DNA from: Phycisphaeraceae bacterium
GTDB taxonomy: Bacteria; Planctomycetota; Phycisphaerae; Phycisphaerales; UBA1924
Length of the DNA: 64,000 nt
NCBI GenBank assembly: GCA_019636625.1
Contig: JAHBXE010000012.1
Location: forward strand, 1-64,000
Direction of reading: 5' to 3'
Below, in pieces: positions 44,771 to 53,150 of the stretch; position 1 is the stretch's first letter; every line of letters begins with the position of its first letter. The notes below the pieces were generated by a model. The model was not told the DNA's origin. It was given only the letters and a program-made list of their open reading frames with translations, and did not search any database. The position numbers and the translations under genes were made by a program.

Positions 44771-45463
44771 TCAGTACTTGGGGTAGTACGGTTCCTCGTG
44801 CGTGTAGAACAGCCACGTGGTCCGGTCGATGAACCGCTGCGCCAGCGCCGTCGAAACCGTCACCCGGTCCATGTCCGCGGGACCAAATCCGTCGTCATCA
44901 GGGAATCGCACCCGCACCGGCTTCTGAAACGCGAACTCATCCTGCAGGAACGTGTCCGCCTCCACGACACCAACTGTGCCCGACGCAAGACCCGCCCACA
45001 GGTACTGGTTTCCGGGCTCGTTCAACCGGTACTCAAACACCTCCACCACGATCAGCCGGTTCACCTGGAGCGCCTTGGCGAGTTCCGAGTAGGGCATGGA
45101 TGGCCACGACGGGTGGTCGAACTGGTACCGCAGCACCCGTTCGGGCGGCACCATGCCCGCCGCCGCGATCTTGGGTTGCTCCGTCACCAGCCGCTCGCAG
45201 ATCTTCCCCGTAAGGAACGCGACGAGTTGCGGGAACTCCGCCTGGATCGAACGATCGGCCTGCACGATCACGGCCCAGTTCTTTCCCTTCAGGCCCGTGT
45301 ACTCCGCCTGGATCGTCTTTGTGCTGCTGCGACGGTAGTTCTCGATCATCGGTCCCGCAAAGCCGACGATGTTGCACCCGCCGCCGACGACGCTCAGGGC
45401 GATGAGCACGCACGCCAAGGCGGAGCGAGAGGCGAAACGGCGGACTCGAATAGGCATCGACAT
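44771..45463 (-). CDS. Lipoprotein, first of a tandem pair
   Basis: The 230-residue protein has a signal peptide (SALACVLIALSVVGGGCNIV, lipobox G-G-G-C). Its start region after Cys (N-I-V-G-F-A-G-P-M-I) is shared with the next gene. The mature part has YTGLKGKNWAVIVQADRSIQ, VAFLTGKICERLVTEQPKIA and VNRLIVVEVFEYRLNEPGNQ, again an alpha/beta pattern with a late HIE-like element absent. Both probably sit in the outer or inner membrane facing the periplasm. I do not recognise the family. The ATG at 45463 is chosen over others by fit to the signal peptide. Confidence 0.75.
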   Translation of the reverse strand: MSMPIRVRRFASRSALACVLIALSVVGGGCNIVGFAGPMIENYRRSSTKTIQAEYTGLKGKNWAVIVQADRSIQAEFPQLVAFLTGKICERLVTEQPKIAAAGMVPPERVLRYQFDHPSWPSMPYSELAKALQVNRLIVVEVFEYRLNEPGNQYLWAGLASGTVGVVEADTFLQDEFAFQKPVRVRFPDDDGFGPADMDRVTVSTALAQRFIDRTTWLFYTHEEPYYPKY

Positions 45464-45628
45464 CAGTTCATGGTCCCGTGTGTGCCAAGGCGGGTGATCG
45501 TGCAAAGGGTAAGGGCGTGAGGTTGTCCGGGGTAGGGGTAGTGATGGAAAGCTATCAGGGAAAGGATCGTGGGGGAGAGGGCGGGCTTGAAAGGGGTCAT
45601 TCGGGGGCAGCGAGAGGGCGGTCGGCGT

Positions 45629-46087
45629 CTAGGACTGCCAAGTAGCCCACTTGTACGCCCACGAGGCCACCGCCAGGCCCGCCATGGTCCATACGACTCG
45701 CGGGAGCAGCAGCTTGCCATAGATCCGGCCCGCGACCGATCCGGTTGCAGCAATGTGCAGGCTGGCCCAGAATCCACAGGCGGTCAGCACCGCCAGGATG
45801 CACCCAAACGGTTGGACCAGGAACGAGTCGACCAGCCGTCCGTCCGCCGCCAGGGCGAAGGCCGTCGTCATTCCGCAGGTCGGGCACGGTCCGCCAACGG
45901 TCTGGGGCCAAGGGCAGGAGGGAAGGCCGAGCTGGGTGTGCGTGCCGTGGCCGTAGACAGACGGCGTAAGCCAAGCTGCCACAGCAAGAAGTGAGGCGCA
46001 GAAGATGCAGCCAAGGGCCGCAGCGAATCGCTGGCTACCGCTCAGGGAAAGTCTGGACGTCTTGGCGGAGGCCCCGGAGCCCGACAT
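45629..46087 (-). CDS. DUF2752 family membrane protein
   Basis: The 152-residue protein has three hydrophobic segments and the family motif CPTCGMTTAFALAADGRLVD. Cysteines before it (SCPWPQTVGGPCP) suggest a metal or disulfide site. DUF2752 proteins are common in planctomycetes and bacteroidetes with no known function. It is leftward, with 165 bp to the following lipoprotein gene, so a separate transcription unit is likely. Confidence 0.86.
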   Translation of the reverse strand: MSGSGASAKTSRLSLSGSQRFAAALGCIFCASLLAVAAWLTPSVYGHGTHTQLGLPSCPWPQTVGGPCPTCGMTTAFALAADGRLVDSFLVQPFGCILAVLTACGFWASLHIAATGSVAGRIYGKLLLPRVVWTMAGLAVASWAYKWATWQS

Positions 46088-46104
46088 GAACCCATGGTAG
46101 GGAT

Positions 46105-47919
46105 TCAGGCGGTAAGACGAAGGGGGACGGGTTCCGACTGGTTGCGGAGGAGCACCGAGCTGGAGCCAAGTCGCTCGCCCTTATGGCCGGTGTTCTCGGC
46201 GGCCGCCTTCATCTCACCGAACATCCTGAAGACCCCGCGGGCGTCCTCCACCTGCGACGCGAAGGAAGGAGCGAGGACAGCTCGTATCCCAATGCCTTCC
46301 CGCCCGGACGTCTGCTCGCCGATCGGCGCGGCCGAAAGGGCGGACGCGGCTTGCTCAAAGCGAGACACGAGATGGGGAAGGCGATCCATGAGCACGCCGG
46401 GCGGAGCGGTCACGAGGAACCGGTCATCGCCGATGTGGGCCGCGAACACGTGCGGGGAGCAACTCATGACCTCGATCCGCAGCGCGTTGCAGAGTTCCTG
46501 GAGCAACTGATCGCCGAGTTCGTAGCCGTAGGCGCCGTTGTAATCCGAAAAGTGGCGGATATCGACGAGCATCGCATCGTGCTGCTGCGATCGTGGCAGT
46601 GATGCCGATTGCGACAGCATCGCGGCGAGGTGCTCATCGGCGTAGATCCGCCCGGGCATTCCCGTGATCGGGGCGGTCCGAACGAGCGGATTCCTCGACA
46701 TCTCGGACACAGTGCTCAGCACGTCGTGAACCGTCACGATGCCGAGCAGGCGCGAGTCCTGCACGACGATCAGCGGGTGCGATGCAAAGCGAGGATCCCG
46801 GGCGCTGAGGAGCTCAACCACCTCGTGGATGCTGTCCTCCGGAGACACCAACGTGGCACAACTGGGCAGGATCGCGGCGATCGGGTACCCCGCCTGCTCG
46901 CTCGAGGCGCGCTCCATCAGCCAGTCCCGGTCGGCCCACCCGATGCAGCGGGCGCCGCTTTCATCCACGACCACAGCGCCGGGGATGGTCTCTTCCTCCC
47001 GCAGCAGGGTCGCGACCTCGGCGATGGGCGTCCGCGCCTCGACCGCAAAGGCGGGACGGATCAGCCGCGACACGCGCTGCCCCGCAGGGCGCGAGAGACG
47101 CACGGACTGAGTATCAACCCACCGCTGCCGCAACCATCCGACGACCTCATCGTGGAGCGTCTGATGGCGTGAGCCGGGCTTGCCGAGAAAGTACCCTTGC
47201 GCGTGCACAATGCCCAGGTCCATGAGCGTCGCGAGTTCTTCCGCGCGCTCAACACCTTCGGCGATGATCCGCACGCCGCTCAGGCGGGCGAAGTGAACCA
47301 TGAAGCGGATCAGGTTCTGTTTCACGCGATCGCGGTCGATCGAATCGATCAGGTCGCGATCGAGCTTCAACCAATGCGGGCGAAGCCGCATGATCCGGTT
47401 CAGGCCGCTGGTCCCCGCGCCGACATCGTCGATCGCGATCTGGAATCCACGCTCCTTCAACGCCGCGACCTGGCGGGTCAGCCCGTCGATGTGTTCCTGC
47501 TCGGACCGCTCGGTGATCTCGAGAACAACCCGTCCAGGCGACAGGCCCGTTGTGGCCAGAACGGACGCCTGCACCTCGTCCGCGAAGCGTTCATCCGCGA
47601 ACACCTGGGGAGAGCAGTTCATGAACAGCAGAACGCCGGAGCTCCATCCCGCCGCGGCGTCAAAGGCGGCCCGGCGCGTAACCTGCTCCAGTGGCCAGAG
47701 CATGCCGGAACCTTCCGCCACGTCGAAGAGCACGCCGGGATCGGCAAAGCCAGAGTCGGCACGCGGGCGTGTGAGCGCTTCGAACCCGGTGATCGCGGCA
47801 CGTTGAACATCCACGATCGGTTGAAACACCGGATCGATCAGTGACTCGCTGATCAGCCGAGTGAGTTGTCGGCGATGCGGCGACTCACCCCGACCGACGT
47901 GAACATCGATTCCACGCAC
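46105..47919 (-). CDS. EAL-CBS-degenerate GGDEF signalling protein
   Basis: The 604-residue protein has an N-terminal EAL domain (residues about 18-250). It shows FEALTRPRADSG, MNCSPQVF, VVLEITERSE, IAIDDVGAGTSG, WLKLDRDL and IIAEGVERAEEL, so the residues for c-di-GMP hydrolysis are present. Two CBS domains follow (about 280-415), a likely nucleotide sensor. The last part is a GGDEF-like domain (MLVDIRHFSDYNGAYGY) whose signature is replaced by HIGDDRFLV, so it should not synthesise c-di-GMP. No membrane segment is visible. The start is GTG at 47919 with GGAG upstream. Confidence 0.9.
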   Translation of the reverse strand: MRGIDVHVGRGESPHRRQLTRLISESLIDPVFQPIVDVQRAAITGFEALTRPRADSGFADPGVLFDVAEGSGMLWPLEQVTRRAAFDAAAGWSSGVLLFMNCSPQVFADERFADEVQASVLATTGLSPGRVVLEITERSEQEHIDGLTRQVAALKERGFQIAIDDVGAGTSGLNRIMRLRPHWLKLDRDLIDSIDRDRVKQNLIRFMVHFARLSGVRIIAEGVERAEELATLMDLGIVHAQGYFLGKPGSRHQTLHDEVVGWLRQRWVDTQSVRLSRPAGQRVSRLIRPAFAVEARTPIAEVATLLREEETIPGAVVVDESGARCIGWADRDWLMERASSEQAGYPIAAILPSCATLVSPEDSIHEVVELLSARDPRFASHPLIVVQDSRLLGIVTVHDVLSTVSEMSRNPLVRTAPITGMPGRIYADEHLAAMLSQSASLPRSQQHDAMLVDIRHFSDYNGAYGYELGDQLLQELCNALRIEVMSCSPHVFAAHIGDDRFLVTAPPGVLMDRLPHLVSRFEQAASALSAAPIGEQTSGREGIGIRAVLAPSFASQVEDARGVFRMFGEMKAAAENTGHKGERLGSSSVLLRNQSEPVPLRLTA

Positions 47920-48008
47920 CGGCTATCTCCCTTGGCCAGACCGATACCCGAACACAATGTGATCGGTCAGTCTCGACAAGGACTTCCGGGGGTAATCCAC
48001 CCGGTGGA

Positions 48009-48422
48009 TCAGTCAAACTTGAAGACACCCTTCCGCCAACCGTACAGATACGCCACAACGGTTGTGAGCAGGAAGAACATAATCCGTCCGAGCCAAAGGA
48101 GTGATTCCTCGGACTGGGGGGTGAGGTGGGCGAAGGTCGAGGCCCAGGGGTAGAGGAAGATGATCTCGACATCGAACACGAGGAACACGACGGCAATCAG
48201 GTAAAAGCGGACGTTGAACCGCTTGCGGGCTGTGCCGACCGGGTTCATACCCGATTCGTACGTAACCCCCTTCACCTTGCCCTTGCGGCGCGGCCCGAGC
48301 AGCATGGATACGCCAACGTTGATAATCCCGAACGTGATCGCCATCAGCACGATCACCACGATGGGCAGGTAGTTGCTCAGTTCGACGTCGGCAAGAAACA
48401 TGCTGGGCGCGAGGATGGCCAT
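48009..48422 (-). CDS. nuoA: NADH-quinone oxidoreductase subunit A
   Basis: The 137-residue protein has three membrane helices and the NuoA core: VTYESGMNPVGTARKRFNVR, FYLIAVVFLVFDVEIIFLYP and WLGRIMFFLLTTVVAYLYGW. It is part of the membrane arm of complex I. The start at 48422 gives the expected short N-terminus. No other nuo gene is in the window: it is followed on the same strand by an EAL gene, with only ~90 bp between, so nuoB-N must lie elsewhere. Confidence 0.92.
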   Translation of the reverse strand: MAILAPSMFLADVELSNYLPIVVIVLMAITFGIINVGVSMLLGPRRKGKVKGVTYESGMNPVGTARKRFNVRFYLIAVVFLVFDVEIIFLYPWASTFAHLTPQSEESLLWLGRIMFFLLTTVVAYLYGWRKGVFKFD

Positions 48423-48466
48423 GGGCCGACATGATAGCGTCAGCTCTTCGGATGTGGGAGCCTGCC

Positions 48467-49435
48467 ATGGTTCTGCCGGTGTCCAGATCGATCGCCCTTG
48501 TGCTCGGGTCCTTTCTCGCCGTGAATGCGGCGGCACGTGTCCTCTGGCCCGGCTTCGATGCCACGATCTGGCTCCTGGACCTCCGGGCGTGGCCCGCTTG
48601 GCTGGGGACCACGTTGATCGCCACGGTGGCCGCGGCGTTGCTGTCCTTTGCTTGTCGACCTCGGATGGGACAGTTCCGCCAACGGCTCACGATGGCGGCC
48701 ATCCTGCTGCTTTGCCTTGCAGCATTGGTTGACAGCGCTCGCATCGCAGCCATGTACCTGGCAGGAGAGGTCCGCTTCGGCACAGTGATCGCGCTCTCAT
48801 GGTTCGTTCTGGCCGCTTCAGTCGTGGTGCTTGTCGGTGCGATTCGATCTCGAACCCATCGAGATGTGAAACGCGGGCGAATGCTGGCGATGGGGGTTGT
48901 TCCCGCGTGTCTCGCCGCGTTTCCTCTAGCCCAGATGTTCCTGTTTGGGGTTACCGATTACCGTCGCCCGGCGGATGCCATTCTGGTCTTTGGATCCCGA
49001 ACGTACGCCGATGGACAAATGTCCAGCGCGTTGACCGACCGCATGAAGACCGCGTGCGAGTTGTACCGCGATGGCCTCGCCCCGAAACTCATCCTTTCGG
49101 GCGGACCCGGCGATGGGGCGGTGCATGAAACGGAGGCGATGCGAAGCTACGCAACCCTTCACGGCGTCCCGGATGCGGCGATCCTGCTCGATCCCGAGGG
49201 ACTCAACACGCGATCCACCATCCGGAACGCATCTGCCCTCGCACAGAAGCACGGCCTGACCTCGATGCTGGCTGTCAGCCATTTCTACCATCTGCCCCGG
49301 GTGAAAATGACCGCGGACCGGGCCGGGTTGGCCGTTTTCACGGTTCCTAGCCCACAGGGCCAGCCCCTGAACCGACTCCCGTACTTTCTCGCCCGCGAGG
49401 TTGCTGCCTGCTGGGCTTACTACGTCAAGCCTTGA
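48467..49435 (+). CDS. YdcF/SanA-family (DUF218) membrane protein
   Basis: The 322-residue protein has four or five hydrophobic segments in its first 160 residues, then a DUF218 domain (DAILVFGSRTYADGQMSSAL, AACELYRDGLAPKLILSGGP-like strand pair, HGLTSMLAVSHFYHLPRVKM). DUF218 proteins such as ElyC, SanA and YdcF affect envelope integrity; the enzymatic role is unclear. ATG at 48467 has GGGAG 7 bp upstream; an ATG at 48431 lies only 8 bp from the divergent nuoA start and lacks such a site. Confidence 0.85.
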   Translation: MVLPVSRSIALVLGSFLAVNAAARVLWPGFDATIWLLDLRAWPAWLGTTLIATVAAALLSFACRPRMGQFRQRLTMAAILLLCLAALVDSARIAAMYLAGEVRFGTVIALSWFVLAASVVVLVGAIRSRTHRDVKRGRMLAMGVVPACLAAFPLAQMFLFGVTDYRRPADAILVFGSRTYADGQMSSALTDRMKTACELYRDGLAPKLILSGGPGDGAVHETEAMRSYATLHGVPDAAILLDPEGLNTRSTIRNASALAQKHGLTSMLAVSHFYHLPRVKMTADRAGLAVFTVPSPQGQPLNRLPYFLAREVAACWAYYVKP

Positions 49436-49555
49436 ATTCTGCCAGTTCGGCAGGCCAACCAGAGCTTCTCCGATTGCGGTGACAGCCCATTCGCCGGGTT
49501 GTCCGGCCAATTGCCGCTGAATCCCCTTCCAACTCCCGTATCTGACAACCTGGGA

Positions 49556-49576
49556 AGTGGCACCGCAGTTGCCACT
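49556..49576. repeat. 7-bp inverted repeat upstream of groEL1
   Basis: AGTGGCA (49556-49562) and TGCCACT (49570-49576) flank a 7-bp spacer 102 bp before the groEL1 ATG. Its sequence differs from the CIRCE element (TTAGCACTC-N9-GAGTGCTAA), which I searched for and did not find here. It could be an alternative heat-shock operator. Confidence 0.4.
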
Positions 49577-49678
49577 CCACAGGCAGGAGTAGGTGCATCC
49601 CGCCGGGGCTATCCCTTCGACCAATTTCCCCCTCTCACCCGGCGAAGTCCCAACGTTTGAAGTCAATCGGAGAAGCTC

Positions 49679-51424
49679 ATGGCAGCCAAGGAACTCGTGT
49701 TCGATGTGGAAGCCCGTCAGGCCCTCTTGGCCGGGGTTGAGAAGCTCGCCCGGGCCGTGAAGGCCACGCTGGGACCCAAGGGCCGCAACGCCGTGTTGGA
49801 CAAGTCCTGGGGCGGACCGACCGTCACCAAGGATGGCGTCTCCGTCGCGGAAGAGATCGAACTGCGGAACAAGGCGGAGAACATGGGCGCCCTGATGGTC
49901 AAGGAGGCGGCTTCCAAGACCTCCGACGATGCCGGCGACGGCACGACCACCGCGACCGTGCTCGCCGAAGCGTTGTTCCGTGAAGGGCTCAAGTACATCA
50001 CCGCCGGCGTCGACGCCAACGCGCTCATCCGCGGGATGAAGGCGGCCGTCACGCTGGCCTCGGACGAGATCAACAAGCTCTCCCGCCCTGTCAAGGGCAA
50101 GGCGGACATTCAATCCGTCGCGACCATCTCCGCAAATAACGACAGCGCGATCGGGCAGATCATGGCCGATGCGTTCGAGAAGGTCGGCAAGGACGGCGTA
50201 ATCACCGTCGAAGAAGGCAAGGCTCTCGACACCGAAGTCACGGTGGTGGAAGGCATGCAGTTCGACCGCGGCTTCCTGTCGCCGAACTTCGTCACCGATG
50301 CCGACGCCATGAAGGTCGAACTCGACAAGTGCCTCGTGCTGGTCCACGAGGACAAGATCGAGAGCGCGAGCAAGCTCATCCCGCTGCTCGAGAAGGTCAT
50401 GGCGTCCAAGAAGCCGCTGCTCATCATCGCGGAGGACGTTGCCGGTGAAGCGCTCTCCACGCTTGTGATCAACAAGCTCCGCGGCACGATCCAGGTCTGC
50501 GCCGTCAAGGCCCCAGGCTATGGTGACCGTCGCAAGGCGATGCTCGAGGACATCGCGATCCTCACCGGCGCGACGGCGGTGATGAAGGACCTCGGCATCG
50601 AACTCGACAAGGTCGAGATGAGCCACCTGGGCATGGCCAAGAAGCTCGAAGTCGATGCCGACAACACGACCATCATCGAGGGCGCCGGCGGCACGAAGGA
50701 CATCCAGGCCCGCATCGAGCAGATCCGCCGCGAGATCGAGATGACGACCAGCGACTACGACCGCGAGAAGCTCCAGGAGCGTCTGGCGAAGCTTGCCGGC
50801 GGTGTCGCACAGATCCAGGTCGGCGCGGCGTCCGAGGCCGAACTGAAGGAGAAGAAGGCTCGCGTCGAGGACGCCCTTCACGCGACCCGCGCGGCCGTGG
50901 CTGAAGGTATCGTCCCCGGCGGCGGCGTGTCCTTCCTCCGTGCTCGCAAGGCCATCGAGCGGAACAAGGATTACAAGTCGGTCTTCGGCAAGCCCGGCAG
51001 CCGCGAGGACGACAAGACGGCCGAGGATGTCGGCCAGGCGAAGTACGACTACGCCGCGGGTATGGACGTGGTCTACAAGGCCATGGCCGTCCCGACTCGC
51101 ACCATCGCGGAGAACGCCGGCGCCAAGGGCACCGTCGTTGTGGCGAAAGTCAGCGAGTCAACCGATCCGAACTTCGGCTACAACGCCCTCACCGATGAGT
51201 ATGGCGACCTGATGAGCGCCGGTGTCATCACCCCCGCCAAGGTCGATCGCTCCGCGCTCCAGAACGCTTCCAGCGTCGCCAGCATCCTGCTCGCGGCCGA
51301 CTGCATCATCACCTCCAAGCCCGAAGCCAAAGAAGACCACGGCCACGGCCACGGCGGCGGCGGCGGCATGGGTGGCATGGGCGGTATGGGTGGCATGGGC
51401 GGCATGGGTGGAATGGACTTCTAA
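49679..51424 (+). CDS. groEL1: Chaperonin GroEL, paralogue 1 (GGM tail, insertion)
   Basis: This 581-residue Hsp60 folds proteins in an ATP-driven double ring with GroES. ATP-site motifs [14 protein letters not shown] and [15 protein letters not shown] are intact. The C-terminus is the classic flexible GGM repeat, preceded by a His/Gly-rich stretch ([12 protein letters not shown]). An insertion near residue 422 ([20 protein letters not shown] to about 450) lengthens the equatorial domain. GGAG is 7 bp before the ATG. The groES gene follows, after a small ORF. Confidence 0.95.
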   Translation: MAAKELVFDVEARQALLAGVEKLARAVKATLGPKGRNAVLDKSWGGPTVTKDGVSVAEEIELRNKAENMGALMVKEAASKTSDDAGDGTTTATVLAEALFREGLKYITAGVDANALIRGMKAAVTLASDEINKLSRPVKGKADIQSVATISANNDSAIGQIMADAFEKVGKDGVITVEEGKALDTEVTVVEGMQFDRGFLSPNFVTDADAMKVELDKCLVLVHEDKIESASKLIPLLEKVMASKKPLLIIAEDVAGEALSTLVINKLRGTIQVCAVKAPGYGDRRKAMLEDIAILTGATAVMKDLGIELDKVEMSHLGMAKKLEVDADNTTIIEGAGGTKDIQARIEQIRREIEMTTSDYDREKLQERLAKLAGGVAQIQVGAASEAELKEKKARVEDALHATRAAVAEGIVPGGGVSFLRARKAIERNKDYKSVFGKPGSREDDKTAEDVGQAKYDYAAGMDVVYKAMAVPTRTIAENAGAKGTVVVAKVSESTDPNFGYNALTDEYGDLMSAGVITPAKVDRSALQNASSVASILLAADCIITSKPEAKEDHGHGHGGGGGMGGMGGMGGMGGMGGMDF

Positions 51425-51450
51425 GCCCCTCTTCGCAAGGAGAATGCAGC

Positions 51451-51663
51451 ATGTCAAAGGCGAAAGACCTTCTCGGCAAGACCGGCAGCCCCGGCTTTCA
51501 GACCGAGCCAAAGAAGTCCGTCGTTCCCTTCGTCCACGATTCCGAGATCAAGGATCCCAAGCATCCCGAGTTCAAGCCGCCGCAAGATGACAAGCTGGCC
51601 AAAGGCAGCACGCACGCCGCTGGCGGCGGTGCCGGTGCAAAGACAGTTCGTCCCAAGGTATGA
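51451..51663 (+). CDS. Small protein between groEL1 and groES
   Basis: The 70-residue protein (start ATG 51451, AAGGAG 7-12 bp upstream) is hydrophilic, Lys/Pro/Gly-rich and likely disordered (MSKAKDLLGKTGSPGFQTEP, then FVHDSEIKDPKHPEFKPPQD). I know no homologue. It sits in the groEL-groES unit on the same strand, so co-expression with the chaperonin is likely. The good ribosome-binding site supports a real gene. Confidence 0.62.
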   Translation: MSKAKDLLGKTGSPGFQTEPKKSVVPFVHDSEIKDPKHPEFKPPQDDKLAKGSTHAAGGGAGAKTVRPKV

Positions 51664-51669
51664 AGTGAG

Positions 51670-51731
51670 CCGGGGCGTCCTCGCCCCGGACAAGGAAACC
51701 CTGACATCCGACCGGGGCGAGGACGCCCCGG
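51670..51731. repeat. Double palindromic repeat between the small ORF and groES
   Basis: CCGGGGCG-TCCT-CGCCCCGG (51670-51689) and CCGGGGCG-AGGA-CGCCCCGG (51712-51731) are exact reverse complements, spaced 22 bp. Each half is itself an 8-bp stem with a 4-nt loop. The element lies inside the groEL1-groES unit and could be a processing, attenuation or REP-like dispersed element. Confidence 0.7.
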
Positions 51732-51759
51732 GTTACAGGTCTGAAGTCGGAGAATAGCA

Positions 51760-52050
51760 ATGCCCGTCAAGCCCCTCGAAGATCGTGTCCTCGTCAAGCC
51801 CATCGAGTCCGAGTCCAAGACTGCCTCCGGCATCTTCCTGCCCGAGTCGGCCAAGGAGCGCCCGGTCCGCGGCAAGGTGGTTTCCACCGGCCCCGGCAAG
51901 CGTCTGGACAACGGCAAGCGGGCCCAGCTCTCGGTCAAGACCGGCGACACCGTGGTGTACGGCAAGTACGCGGGCACCGAGGTCGAGATCAAGGGCGACA
52001 AGCACCTGATCCTGCGTGAGACGGAGTTGTTGGGTGTGATTGAAGGATGA
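51760..52050 (+). CDS. groES: Co-chaperonin GroES
   Basis: The 96-residue protein is the full 10-kDa lid of the GroEL chamber: MPVKPLEDRVLVKPIESESK, the mobile loop TASGIFLPESAKERPVRGKV, GDTVVYGKYAGTEVEIKGD and LILRETELLGVIE. It follows groEL1, whereas groES usually precedes groEL. A small ORF and a double palindrome lie between. It can serve both GroEL paralogues. Confidence 0.96.
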   Translation: MPVKPLEDRVLVKPIESESKTASGIFLPESAKERPVRGKVVSTGPGKRLDNGKRAQLSVKTGDTVVYGKYAGTEVEIKGDKHLILRETELLGVIEG

Positions 52051-52056
52051 TCCAAG

Positions 52057-52147
52057 GGCAATGGGGAGTGGGCAATGAGCAGTGGGGAGTACCTCACCAC
52101 CGGCCCAACCGCCCAGTGTCGATTGACCATTCCCCTTCCCCATTGCC
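52057..52147. repeat. 11-bp inverted repeat in the groES-sulfotransferase gap
   Basis: GGCAATGGGGA (52057-52067) and TCCCCATTGCC (52137-52147) are exact reverse complements 69 bp apart. Degenerate copies of GGGCAATG/AGTGGGGAG and CCATTCCCC lie between. The region resembles short dispersed repeats in GC-rich genomes. It lies just before the sulfotransferase start and could be a mobile miniature or a stem-loop. Confidence 0.5.
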
Positions 52148-52160
52148 GACTGCCCCTCCC

Positions 52161-53105
52161 ATGACACTTCTGAATCGCCTGGGACTGAAGAATCGCCAAC
52201 CGGTGGAGGTGGCACCGCCCGCCCCGCCGCGGCAGTTTTTCTTCGTCCGGGGCCATCCGCGTTCCGGGACGAACTGGGTGGGGGCGTTGCTCAACCTGCA
52301 CCCGAAGATCAACTGCTTCGGCGAGTTCCACTTCGAGGACATCCGCAACGCGATCGACACGCTGCAGGGCCACGTCTGGCAGATCACCTCCCGCGAGCCG
52401 CTCAAGTCCGAGCTGGACCGGTGCTTCGAGGACCTGGTCCGTCGATGCATGCGGACGCTGGAGAGCCGCAAGCCGGGCGCGGAGTGGATCGGCGACCGCA
52501 CGCCGCGGGGCTTGCGTGTATTCCTCGAAGGCGCCCCCTACATCATGATCGCCCGTGATGGGCGGGATGTGCTTCTGAGCTGGACGTACCACGTTCTCCG
52601 TCAGCGGCCGCACGTGGTGGACGTTGTCGTACCGGCGCACCTCCGTTCCGCGTTCCAGGTCAAGCACGATCACTTCAACGCGGACCACGACTACTTCCGG
52701 AAGCACCCGGAAGAACTGCTCACGGATGAGGGCTGGGTGCGATTCATCGCCGGACGCTGGGCGAACTGGATGCGGGCCGACCGCGAGGCCGTCCGCCAGA
52801 TTCAGCAGGGCGAGTTGAACGCCCGGGTCCTCCCCATTCGCTACGAGGAGCTTCACGCTGACACGGAGGGCGGTCGCAGGGCCATGTACCGATTCCTCGG
52901 CCTGAACCCTGACGAAGCCGCACCCCTGGGCAAGGAGAACCGGACGACTCCGGGCTTCGACCAGGAGGATCCCACATCCTTCTGGCGGCACGGTCGGATC
53001 GGCGACTGGAAGCGGTACAGCAACGATCGGTTCAAACTGTGGTTCAAGGAAGCGGCGGGCGAGGCGCTCGTCGAGTGTGGATACGAAAAGGACAATAACT
53101 GGTAA
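52161..53105 (+). CDS. Sulfotransferase-domain protein
   Basis: The 314-residue protein has the PAPS 5'-phosphosulfate loop RGHPRSGTNWVGALLNLHPK (residues about 30-49) and the 3'-phosphate region MIARDGRDVLLSWTYHV. The middle has VRFIAGRWANWMRADREAVR and RVLPIRYEELHADTEGG. Such enzymes transfer sulfate to glycans or small molecules; the acceptor is unknown. No signal peptide is present. The ATG at 52161 is chosen because the preceding open frame runs through repeat sequence. It is inserted in the chaperonin region between groES and groEL2. Confidence 0.85.
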   Translation: MTLLNRLGLKNRQPVEVAPPAPPRQFFFVRGHPRSGTNWVGALLNLHPKINCFGEFHFEDIRNAIDTLQGHVWQITSREPLKSELDRCFEDLVRRCMRTLESRKPGAEWIGDRTPRGLRVFLEGAPYIMIARDGRDVLLSWTYHVLRQRPHVVDVVVPAHLRSAFQVKHDHFNADHDYFRKHPEELLTDEGWVRFIAGRWANWMRADREAVRQIQQGELNARVLPIRYEELHADTEGGRRAMYRFLGLNPDEAAPLGKENRTTPGFDQEDPTSFWRHGRIGDWKRYSNDRFKLWFKEAAGEALVECGYEKDNNW

Positions 53106-53150
53106 AGGGTGGCGCTCACGCGCACTTTCAATTCACGGAGTTCACTTCCC

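Noticed and set aside
49436..49678. CIRCE operator (TTAGCACTC-N9-GAGTGCTAA) upstream of groEL1
   Set aside because: Not present on either strand; only a different dyad was seen.
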